NCBI RefSeq assembly: GCF_035083965.1
Contig: NC_089724.1
Span: forward strand, 27,837,435-27,901,434
From: Branchiostoma lanceolatum
Lineage: Eukaryota; Chordata; Leptocardii; Amphioxiformes; Branchiostomatidae
Direction: 5' to 3'
DNA: 64,000 bases
Shown here one piece after another: positions 57,301-64,000 of the stretch. The notes beneath the pieces are model-generated. The model saw only the letters and a program-made list of their open reading frames with translations, had not been told where the DNA came from and did no database searches. A program made the position numbers and the translations under genes. Within the stretch, counting starts at the first letter, position 1, and each line of letters starts with the position of its first letter.

Positions 57301-60300
57301 AATTCATAGTTGTTGTCAAAAACCTGCTGTTCAAAATCTCGCTCAGTGTTACTTAAAACGTCTGACCGTTTCCAAAAACAATATACAGTTGCTTGAGTAA
57401 CTGCTTTTTGGCGTAAGAAAAGAAATTGTCGGTTTTAAATGCTGATTATGACTTTCAGTTGAAGAAGACAACTTTGCTGTCGTGAAAAGAAATCTGTTTT
57501 GAAGAAAATGAATTAGTTTTGAATGTCGCTTACAACGTAACGTGCTTATGGTTTGCTAAACAGACATCACACTAACATATATGCATACGCACACACGCAC
57601 AGACACACACAAAATGTAGCTCAAATAACGAATATCCAAACCACATGCTATTACCCTTGGCGACGATTGAGAAGTTCAAATTCTTTTATATATTCTATGG
57701 TATACATGGTAATGGGAACATGAATATACGGTATACATGATAATACAATGTTTGATATAGCAAAATCAATCGTGAGTGACATACGTCTTGTTTTCTTGCA
57801 AATCTTTGACAACGACATTGTCCAGAAACCACCCGGCGTTTGACCCCTTCCCGGAGTTGTCGTGCCAGATGTGCAGGTGGGTCAGGCTTCCCAAGGGTCG
57901 CGGTGTCGTGAGGAGGAAGCTGTTAATATGGCCTCTGCAGAACACCTGTAGAGAGAAAACGTCGTTATAAAGAGGGCTATCTAATTAGCTGAACCCACGG
58001 CACGTTACCCTCGGAGACCAGACACCGTATATCGGCGCGTCACCAAGCACCGCACGCGCGCCCAAGCTTTCACGGCCCACCCTCCCGCTGCCCCCGGAAA
58101 CCGACCCCGCCCCACTCTCCGTGGTAAACCAAAGCTCCACTAGCCGTTTAGCCGATATACGGTGTCCGGTCTCCAAGGGTAACGGCACGTTGGCGGCCTC
58201 GCTGCGTCCTAAATTGGATTCGTATTACCCTGGACTTTATAACGGAAATATCATACAAAACGTACAAGTATGAATGAAAAAGACAACAAGACAACAAAGC
58301 ACATAAAGCATGAAAAGGTTCGTTTTTTGTCGAGGAAATTCGTTGAACGCTTTGTCAAATCGCTGGGTCGCGACAAGGTTGCCAACAAGTCCAGTGAAAT
58401 AGGGGTTTAAGGTCAGGGGTTAAGATCCCGAAAGAGGCGAAACGTCGAAAGCGAATATCCATGTGACCAGCAGCCTAGACAAAGGACTGTTTACAAGTTA
58501 GAGGCCTTCAGCTTTCACCTTAGACCACAATACATCACACAGAACATGCGCACTGAGCGCGTAGGGTACCTTATAAGTGGCATGTCATTGATATAGAACC
58601 ATATATGTGCTTTAAATCAACCTGCAAACAAACAGAAGACCAAAGTTCGAATCAGTTCTTACTTTCTTGTCTGGATCCCTGAGTCTGCGTGCTCCGGTGT
58701 CGCTATCAGTGGCGTATATGATGATGCCGACGTTTGATCCCGTACCCGCGCCAAGTCGCTGTCCGGTGGTGATATTTACAAGGTACCCGCAGGTGTCGCC
58801 TGGTCGGTTACCTTCGACGGGCGAAACTGTCCACTTACACAACAAATAATAAATCATGTCAGAACAATAACTGAGTTATATTTTTGAAAGTCCTTGCCCA
58901 AATCTACTTGCAACGTGAAACAATGTATCATCATCACCATCATCACCATCATCATCATCAGGCAGTGCAAGTTAACAATAATTGTGACAAGTGGAACAAG
59001 TAACTATTCTAGGAACTTTGATGAAGATTAGACATCCAGGTAGTAAGATACGCCACAAATAGTTACTCAAGCAGCTGGATAAGACCAATCTCACGTTAGT
59101 GATCAAAATCTTATCCAGTTTCTTCAGTAACTATTTTTGGCGTATTCTAGGAACTGCTACGGAATACAGGCTAACCCAACAATACCATCCGAGAGTTGGT
59201 CGGCTTCAAATCGTTTCATTGTTTTCCGCACCACAGATCACCGTTGAAATCGTAATTTACAGTAACGGTATCTGCTAGGCTAAATGTCTGCTCAAAGGGC
59301 CCCCTAGTTTTGCATGGCAAAGACGTCGATGTCCTGTTTCATCGAAAATACATGTATATGCACGTTGTCAAATATCACCGATCCAAGACTTTCTAAATGT
59401 AGACAAATCTTTGCATATGATTATAAAGGTAAACTCATGATATATATTCAATGCACATAGGCCCATGTACGTATATTAAGATACTTTTTCAAACTTTATT
59501 CATAAAAAATACATTACAATTTTCATTAGCAAGTACATTACGGTACATGGTACAATTTAAATCTGCGACAAAAAGCGTCTGCACAATTTTTTGTTTACAA
59601 GATTCAATAGCAGCGTAACTTCAGTTTGGAAGCTTCTGTATAGATTACTGCCACCGGAGCACCAGCTTTTAAAGAGGACAGTCTTTGCAAGTGTTATGAA
59701 CAAATTGATCATTACATAGATTTCAAGATAACAAGATACTTTTCAATTTTTCGAAAGGAAGGGAATCAAAGCAACTTACGTTTCTTATGTCTGTTTTGTC
59801 TTTTCTTCTGGCCCAGACCAGCAGTACAAAGTAGACAACAAGAGTAGAAATGACGAACGAAAACACGACCGGGTTCTCGTCCAGCTGTCCGAACTTTGCA
59901 AAAACCGTATCAAAGTTGATGGAGTTCGGCGCGACAACAAAATTACCTCCAAAAGCAGTCAGATGGTTGCAGAGGCATTCTACCTGTTCAGTGGTAGTCT
60001 TTGCACCGACCTAAGTGACAGAGTAACTGAATTGTCATGCAAGCAGCCACCTAATAACATGCAATTTACAACATGCTATCTGCCACCCAAAAATCAAGAC
60101 CATAGCACGTCAAAGTCAAAAGATACAAAAACGGAAGTTTTGCTGCAGTACCAAGGTCACATACCAGGGGGCTCAAAATCGATCTTGAATTTTGGCTTCA
60201 CAACACCTGCCCACATTCCAAATATCATTGTAATCCATTAAGAGGTTCTTGAGTGATGCTGACTACAGTAGTCCGGAAACACAAACGGACAGACGGACAG

Positions 60301-62228
60301 ACAGACACACCCAAAACTATATTTTTCATGGAGATACAAATGAAAATACCTGAAAGGATCGTCTATCACCTTCTAATCTACCCTATGCTGCTGATATCGC
60401 AGAAGTAACCGCTTTTAGTATTTAGATTGGACCATGTGCAGCCGAGCATATACAGCCAACACTAACGTGAGATAGCCCTTTATGACTGGCCATCACTGTA
60501 CGTTACATCTAAGACATATAAGGCCATGTTGGTTAGCATTAGACCCCAAAACTGATGCGAGCGTGGAAATAAAAAAAATTGCTTCCGTTATGAAATCTAC
60601 GTGGACGGAAAGGATTAACAAAACTAAACACACGAAATATAAATTCTTCATTTTTATCATCTCAAAACTTCTTCTTCGACTTTGGAACTGTACGACATTT
60701 GTATCCGTTTTGCTACATATTTCTTTCGCAATTTACAGCATGTGTTTTCTCATATTGCGCCTGCTTTTTACGATTAATAGTACAGACGTAAACTCTTTTA
60801 CCGCAGGGAAATTGATGTGCGCGCAAATGTCGTCCATACAATCAAATCAAAATGGTCTATGATATACTAAAATGACGGGTACCAAAGTCATGGAATCCAA
60901 TCTGAACATGCTACACGTGGACAATCAAACTTTTCAAAACTTACGTGGCAGCCGCGTGAACTCCAGGCCTCGGCAATTTCATCCCAAAACAGACATGCCC
61001 CAGCGAAAAATTCTACTCGGATTTCAGACGATGTTAAGTTTTCACTCGAGACAGGATACGTCTGAGGGTGTGTGGTACCATGTAATGTTGCGGTGATACC
61101 CTCTGTGCTTGTAACTGGAACCAAGGATCTCCGAAGGCGAGTTTGTTCAGTTGTATGCACTTCATGTGTGGTTTTGTTGCTCGGTTTTGTTCTTGTACTT
61201 TGGGGCTCTCTAGTAAAACTACTAGTATTGTAGATATTAGAGATAGGAGCTTCTTCCGTAGTGCCTGGCTGTCCTTGTCTTGTGATTGTAGCTGTTGTTG
61301 AACCTGGCTTCCCTGGTGAGCTTTCTACCGGTGAGCCGGACGGTCCTGGTGAGCTTTGCCCCGGAGAGCCCGAAAGGCCTGGTGAGCTTTGCTCCGGAGA
61401 GCCGAGTGGTCCTGGCGAGCTTTGCTCCGGAGAGCCGGACGGTCCTGTTGAGCTTTGCTCCGGAGAACCGGACGATCCTGTTGACCTTTGCTGCGGGGAG
61501 TCGGACGGTCCTGGCGAGATTGTTATGGTAGATCCAGGCTGCTCCGTTGAGCTTCCTATCGGTAAGCCAGAATATCCTGATGAGTTTTCTACCGACAAAC
61601 CTGAATTTTCTTGCGAGCTTTGTGCCGATAAGCCTGCATTTTCTTGTGAGCTGTCTTCCGATGAAGATGAGGATGACGATTCCCTTGGATTTCTACAATT
61701 TGGCACTCCTTTGCCCTTTGAATTTCCACAGCCTCGTTTCTTTCGGCGTATACGTAGAGTTGATACTCCATCATGTATTACTTCTCTGACCCCAATGAGA
61801 TAAGTGCCGGGACCGTCCAGAGCTTCGGCTGGTACAACAAATCTCACAGAACCATATCGGGGCGTTTCAATCGCCTTGTAGGCATAATTCGTCTCGTTTG
61901 GTCGCTGACCTTTCTTGGCAAATATCTCATAGTCGACGTTTTCTGAAACATTCGTTAACCGTAGAATCACGGCTTCGTCGTCGGAGTTTCTCTTAACCTT
62001 GTAGTACAGCATCTCCCCGGGTCCTGGGAAGTGATGGCTTTGTACATCTGCGTTTTCGGAGCTGGTGTTGTGGTCGTTGTTTAGCAGCTTTAAAGTGATG
62101 TAGTCTTCAAGATTTTCCATGACGAGATCCTCATCTTCGTCGGCTATGAAAAAGATGTCCATAACAGGTGTGGAGAGTTGACGTGACGTCATGTTCCAAC
62201 TGTACGGGTTCTTGTGCATCACCAGAAT
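43768..62228 (-). CDS. Gene B: polycystin-1-like receptor/channel subunit (5' partial)
   Basis: A second PKD1-family gene on the opposite strand, converging on gene A. I joined 17 exons with GT-AG borders and matching phases over 4,923 nt (1,640 residues and stop). Order: partial GAIN with Ser/Pro/Gly linker (1-428), GPS and helix 1 (429-505), PLAT (506-656), helices 2-5 (657-887), S1 (888-969), TOP domain and S2 (970-1199), S3 (1200-1237), S4-S5 (1238-1321), pore and S6 (1322-1383), acidic tail, possible coiled coil (1479-1525) and RRRSS-rich end. The first visible exon begins after an acceptor at codon ILVMHK, so the N-terminus lies beyond a transposon-filled intron and the window edge. The two genes are clearly paralogous but have different exon borders in the channel. 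Confidence 0.92.
45864..48929 (-). CDS. Gene B: S3 to S6 and pore
   Basis: Exons 48815-48929 (0-1), 46731-46983 (1-2) and 45864-46047 (2-0). S3 is ELTIIALGIATIAVYSVRK; S4 carries spaced basic residues (ATLRMLRLVRHNK); S5 is SVQLFIAFYAFAIPSTLL; the pore segment reads MLTLSFGFMDFSDMQF; S6 is LFLVTMFLVLINLFLAILAD. Both phase junctions match (CCC-A|GA and TAC-AG|G). The filter lacks the acidic residue of LGD, which suggests a poorly conducting or modulatory subunit, as proposed for polycystin-1. Confidence 0.9.
46060..46335. mobile_element. Inverted-repeat element with hammerhead-like motif, copy 4
   Basis: Contains aaggtgacagatggtcaccg then aaacttcggtg at 46260-46290 and the shared body (tacataagcagcgacacctg, gaaccagtcagaattgcc). 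Ends are not clear. Confidence 0.5.
46349..46583. mobile_element. M1 MITE
   Basis: Copy with ends taaagcgcctatctcactgg and gccgcacgtccagtca; lies in the gene B intron between the pore exon and the S4-S5 exon. Confidence 0.65.
47040..47470 (-). mobile_element. 5'-truncated LINE (reverse transcriptase C-terminus)
   Basis: The - strand frame at 47427-47104 reads ISRLCMMYKMTNKLVDVP, RTRNSHAFKYQSYKPRID and SFFPRTIVEWNSLSPDAVG, the standard C-terminus of non-LTR retrotransposon polymerases, ending in a stop. The 3' UTR ends in a (GATACA)n tail near 47000-47030. Confidence 0.85.
47872..48791. mobile_element. piggyBac-like MITE, copy B
   Basis: A 920-bp element with ends ccctatctgg / ccggtctagataggg and exact TTAA at 47868-47871 and 48792-48795. 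It holds several tgacgtcataattacgtcat strings. Its right edge is about 20 bp from the donor of the gene B exon at 48815. Confidence 0.8.
49083..49560 (-). mobile_element. LINE relic with C-terminal zinc-finger-like motif
   Basis: On the - strand, RIGCHELSLETV, then LPIDQRVCLFCPEATEDEYH and FLIVCPKYF fit the C-x-x-C ... H ... C ending of many non-LTR retrotransposon ORF2 proteins. A TGA interrupts it. Confidence 0.6.
49769..50458 (-). CDS. Gene B: TOP domain and helix S2 in one exon
   Basis: A 690-nt phase 0-0 exon spanning what gene A splits into three exons (44-46). It carries DTDEAFYRWVNVTLVPNLY, FLLDLQNFRIGPARLRQTR, VITADFSTYNPGVNLFAT, the TOP C-terminus, and S2 (VVFIVICQLVSVAFMIYFLV) ending VEIMEMKREGLLYFFE. 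Confidence 0.93.
50505..50747. mobile_element. M1 MITE
   Basis: Copy with ends actctcattggaccca and gtgccgcgggtcc; internal part matches the copy at 26264 (tttgtcaattcgatcggccg). Confidence 0.7.
50748..51627. other. Gene B intron with a diverged MITE
   Basis: At 50830-51040 ctatatttggccaatttcta and ggcttggtagaggct match the element at 23019, in degraded form. The rest, including 51180-51400, has short repeat-like pieces but nothing firm. Confidence 0.45.
51628..51872 (-). CDS. Gene B: channel helix S1
   Basis: A 245-nt exon (phase 1 to 0): a charged helix (LRRARLKRERDERMSKAQKE) running into S1 (ILVYTLFLLALTVVSND), followed by YHLVQSINKAFVESSVFAL, the start of the TOP loop. Confidence 0.9.
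52712..53585 (-). CDS. Gene B: membrane helices 4-5
   Basis: Exons 53307-53585 (0-0) and 52712-52826 (0-1). A Gln/Pro cytoplasmic loop (QKQQYKPPQQPPAKG) is followed by IAWGLVFLAVTTSGFFTILY, GLEWGREKSLDWL and ESVLFVQPIK, then ILVLAFLVSAIFKRP. They match gene A exons 37-42 in order. Confidence 0.9.
53096..53266. mobile_element. Decayed M1 MITE
   Basis: Diverged copy: ccattccactagaccc at the left, then aggacaacgaaccacacaaa and attcgtggagcactctctga. Confidence 0.5.
54111..55096. mobile_element. piggyBac-like MITE, copy C, with GGGGTCAAAAATGACCCC boxes
   Basis: Ends ccctcaaacacccga / tcgggtgtttgaggg, with exact TTAA at 54107-54110 and 55097-55100. Three subterminal copies of ggtcaaaaatgacccc-type palindromes (about 54157, 54887, 55062). 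The core from 54345 to 54840 is related to copies A and B. Confidence 0.8.
55155..56345 (-). CDS. Gene B: membrane helices 2 and 3
   Basis: Exons 56172-56345 (2-2) and 55155-55281 (2-0). The first carries FDGHLWFSVAWRP and SRVQRLSCCLTLLFCTMVTN, the same conserved helix-2 string as gene A. The second carries TIGPLKLSVYELYVSVVSSV and VITLPVTLAVVELFRR. Some of the first exon is GC-rich and has a long open frame on the other strand, which is a shadow. Confidence 0.92.
55337..55427. mobile_element. 91-bp TA-ended foldback MITE
   Basis: Arms tagcctggagtccagccttc / gaaggctggactccaggcta are perfect. Flanks aagcatat and aggcatat match at 7 of 8 bases. In a gene B intron. Confidence 0.7.
56795..58833 (-). 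CDS. Gene B: PLAT domain exons
   Basis: Exons in coding order are 58663-58833, 57785-57945 and 56795-56914 (phases 0-0, 0-2, 2-2). PLAT landmarks are NRPGDTCGYLVNITTG, RLGAGTGSNVGIII, PLGSLTHLHIWHDNSG, AGWFLDNVVVKDLQENK and CNQWLAVDQDDGRVARVLP. For the first exon I chose the acceptor gtaag before TGG because phase 0 is needed and WTVSPVEGN fits the WGVTPL position of relatives; an acceptor seven bases further in would break the phase. Confidence 0.9.
56940..57152 (-). mobile_element. SINE S1, 5'-truncated
   Basis: Reverse copy: ttggtcagaaattacccg then ttgtggaactgtcgcaaggg and gcggctgccattcggcgcca, shared with the other three copies. Confidence 0.75.
57972..58409. mobile_element. M1 MITE interrupted by a nested element
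   Basis: The outer copy has ends ctgaacccacggcacgt and gtccagtgaaataggggttt. It is split by the 176-bp element at 58006-58181; removing that insert and one 9-bp duplication restores the M1 sequence. Confidence 0.75.
58006..58181. mobile_element. Mutator-like MITE nested in M1
   Basis: Ends taccctcggagaccagacac / gtgtccggtctccaagggta (inverted). Exact 9-bp duplication acggcacgt at 57997-58005 and 58182-58190. The GC-rich interior (caccctcccgctgcccccgg) resembles the arm of the larger element at 62296. Confidence 0.8.
58431..58461. repeat. Short hammerhead-like relic
   Basis: taagatcccgaaagaggcga followed by aacgtcg resembles the 3' core of the motif in copies 1-4. Isolated, with no arms found. 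Confidence 0.3.
58834..59779. other. Gene B intron between the PLAT and GPS exons
   Basis: Contains a trinucleotide (ATC)n run at 58928-58962, an inverted pair gttactcaagcagctggataa / ttatccagtttcttcagtaac-like (59062-59137; small foldback), and a retroposon-like 3' end at 59480-59570. Confidence 0.4.
59780..60010 (-). CDS. Gene B: GPS cleavage motif and first membrane helix
   Basis: A phase 0-0 exon of 77 residues with VECLCNHLTAFGGNF, an intact HL|T cleavage site, then FSFVISTLVVYFVLLVW and ARRKDKTD. It is the exact counterpart of gene A's exon at 29614. The preceding GCH and this VGAK complete the GPS. Confidence 0.93.
60011..60944. other. Gene B intron, mostly unrecognised
   Basis: Holds a simple gacggacagacagacacac run near 60290. 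A 126-codon + frame at 60482 has no domain and looks like chance. Confidence 0.4.
60945..62228 (-). CDS. Gene B exon (first visible): GAIN part with repetitive linker
   Basis: A 1,284-nt phase 0-0 exon. Residues 1-165 look like the end of a GAIN subdomain B or a preceding beta domain (DIFFIADEDEDLVMENLEDY, LYYKVKRNSDDEAVIL, TYLIGVREVIHDGVS). Then come a polyserine run, SSQENSGLS-type repeats and about six copies of an 11-residue SGSPEQSSPGP unit encoded by a 33-bp minisatellite at 61318-61515, then a Thr-rich stretch. The exon ends in EFFAGACLFWDEIAEAWSSR, the Trp/Cys part of GPS. The linker is probably O-glycosylated and flexible and separates GAIN strands that are close together in gene A. 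Confidence 0.88.
61318..61515 (-). repeat. Coding 33-bp minisatellite, 6 copies
   Basis: Six tandem units beginning gagctttgctccggagagcc on the + strand, encoding the SGSPEQSSPGP repeat of gene B on the - strand. Length is a multiple of three, so copy-number change keeps the frame. Confidence 0.9.
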
Positions 62229-62295
62229 CTGTAAAGGTTCAAGTCAACATGTAAATCCATAGGGAATTACACAGAACAGTTGGAAGCGAGGCACT

Positions 62296-63738
62296 TACCC
62301 TGGAATCCAGAGCATATGAACCGGCCCGCGCCCCGAGCGTCCCCGGGCCTACCCTCCCGCTGGCCCCGACAACCTACCCCGCCCCACTCTCTGCTAGCCG
62401 TACGGCTAGCGGAGGATGCACGGCTAGCGGGTCTCACTAAATACCGAAAACAACCGAAAACAACCGAAAACAACCGAAAACAACCGAAAACAACCGAAAA
62501 CAACAAAATCACTAAATACCTAAAACAACTCGATAACAACACATTTTAGCAGACGCACTTATTTTGAGCTTGAGTTTGCTGTGTTCTTAATGCTGTTCGC
62601 GATGTTAAAAGATACCCTTTGAAATCCCTTCAAAATGCTGGCAGATGTAACGTTGAAGTGATGTAGTTGATATAATCTAGGTGTGTCCCTTAAGTTACAA
62701 GCTCACTTTGGAACTATACAGGAGCATTTTTGTTAAACACTGTAAAGGAGGATCACTGATCAACAGATGTCTTTGATATTCAGCATGCAGTTAGTTTAAT
62801 ACTAAGTGACGTACATGTAATCTATAGCAGGTGGAAAATTGGTGCATACCAATTATGCAAGTAAGGACATGATTTGCCTTATTAATAAGTGCCACTTTCC
62901 TTTTTTCCCAGGGCCAGGGTCATACTGATAAACTTCGCTTCTGGTAATTTCTAATTTATTTCATGTACCAATCTTGGGTACACATGGTCGGTCCCTGTAG
63001 TTTGTAGGGTAGGGTTTTACGAGGGGGCATTATGTAAATTGTCAGTAGAGAGCCAATGCACCCCCTATGATGATTACAGATGTTTCATGATATGATCTGT
63101 ATGCTGCCATATTAACTTGACATTCTGGAAAATATGGCACCTACCACAAGTGGTTATGGGTGTTGATATTTCTGATTACATTTGCCAAGAAGGTATTATC
63201 CTTTTTATGCTGCATGACATTAATCCTAAACTTGAGATGAAAACTCTATCTACGTATATATATATATATATAATCTAGCACCTCGGGTATCTTTTAACAT
63301 CGCGAACAGCATTAAGAACACAGCAAACTCAAGCTCATAATAAGTGCGTCTGCTAAAATTGGCTGTTTTCGAGTTGTTTTCGTGATGTTTTCGAGTTGTT
63401 TTCGGTGTTTCCAAGTTATTTCCGAGTCGTTTTCGGTTGTTTTCTAGTTGTTTTCGGTTGTTTTCGGTTGTTTTCTGATGATTTTGTTGTTTTCGGTTGT
63501 TTTCGGTATTTAGTGATTTTGTTGTTTTCGGTTGTTTTCGGTTGTTTTCGATTGTTTTCGGTTGTTTTCGGTTGTTTTCGGTTGTTTTCGGTTGTTTTCG
63601 GTATTTAGTGAGACCGCGGCTAGCGGAGCTTGTGTGCTAGCGAAGAGTGGGGCGGGGTAGGTTGTCGGGGCCAGCGGGAGGGTAGGCCCGGGGACGCTCG
63701 GGGTGCGGGCCGGTACATTTACTCTGGATACCAGGGTA
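62296..63738. mobile_element. 1.44-kb Mutator-like element with long inverted repeats
   Basis: Ends taccctggaatccagag / ctctggataccagggta, with an exact 9-bp duplication cgaggcact at 62287-62295 and 63739-63747. The inverted repeats are about 100 bp GC-rich (gcccgcgccccgagcgtccc) plus a (accgaaaaca)n minisatellite arm, matched by (gttgttttcg)n on the right. No transposase; the interior is AT-rich. Confidence 0.85.
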
Positions 63739-63747
63739 CGAGGCACT

Positions 63748-64000
63748 GTGCCTGCATTGGAATCCACTTGGGCAAGGAAAGATTACGGGAGAAGGACCCA
63801 CAGAGTGCAATGGGGCTTCTTCGGGGTGGAGCAGAAAAATATCAACCCTTAGCTAATCATGACCTATAATGAAGATGGGGTGATCACCAGCAATGGTCTC
63901 AAAATCCCTAGACATGTGGGCATGCTTGGGGGGAAGAGGGCCAGCTTGGATACCAGAGCCACTATGCTTCTAGATGTTACCAGAAGAGGAAGACCAAGAG
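63748..64000. other. Window edge, probable gene B intron or repeat
   Basis: No exon fits gene B. The last bases on the + strand read LLDVTRRGRPR, reminiscent of a LINE or integrase-type basic tail, but too short to judge. Confidence 0.3.

Noticed and set aside
61261..61803. 180-codon + strand frame opposite the gene B linker
   Set aside because: It is the antisense of the 33-bp minisatellite; the - strand frame continues into clear GPS and PLAT sequence, the + strand frame into nothing.
62448..62503. CRISPR-like array of short repeats
   Set aside because: The 10-bp units are contiguous, with no spacers, and belong to the arm of a eukaryotic DNA transposon.
63600..64000. Further gene B exon at the window edge
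   Set aside because: Frames here fall in the transposon arm or unrelated sequence; no acceptor/donor pair in the required phase and no family motif.

Overview
The window looks like animal nuclear DNA, most likely a deuterostome and best matching a lancelet (amphioxus, Branchiostoma). Coding sequence is split into many short GT-AG exons, extracellular exons are mostly symmetric phase 1, the encoded proteins are polycystin-1/sperm-receptor (REJ) family members, and the introns are full of small DNA transposons, tRNA-derived SINEs and decayed LINE ends. The species call is inference from gene content and repeat style.

The layout is two large genes arranged tail to tail. Gene A lies on the + strand, with visible coding from 146 to 40718. 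I could join 48 exons by hand with every splice phase agreeing and no in-frame stop, giving about 4,299 visible residues; its 5' end lies before the window. In order it encodes tectonin (beta-propeller lectin) repeats, Thr/Ser-rich mucin tracts including one 3.5-kb exon, a C-type lectin domain, a PAN/Apple-like domain, short Ser/Thr linkers, a SEA domain, two EGF-like domains, a REJ region, a GAIN/GPS autoproteolysis module, a first membrane helix, a PLAT domain, further membrane helices, and a polycystin channel with its TOP loop, pore and phosphosite-rich tail. Gene B lies on the - strand, with coding from 62228 down to 43768: 17 exons joined in frame, about 1,640 visible residues. It has a shorter visible ectodomain (part of a GAIN module interrupted by a repetitive Ser/Pro/Gly linker), then GPS, PLAT, about 11 membrane helices, a possible coiled coil and an RRRSS-rich tail. 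Its N-terminus lies beyond the window.

The 3-kb interval between the two stop codons (40719-43767) holds a near-perfect palindrome of about 380 bp, a piggyBac-like element, and a palindromic poly(A) signal that could serve both strands. Polycystin-1 family proteins usually work in the membrane as receptor subunits with TRPP channel subunits. The two pores differ: A keeps an LGN-type filter, whereas B has FGF there.

The rest is mobile DNA. I could delimit several families from target-site duplications: TA-ended elements with 9-bp duplications (Mutator-like), elements bounded by TTAA (piggyBac-like), a 245-bp MITE family with seven copies, inverted-repeat elements with hammerhead-ribozyme-like motifs and 12- or 14-bp duplications, a pogo/Tigger relic, two tRNA-derived SINE families and several LINE remnants. 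All similarity statements come from reading motifs; no search was run.
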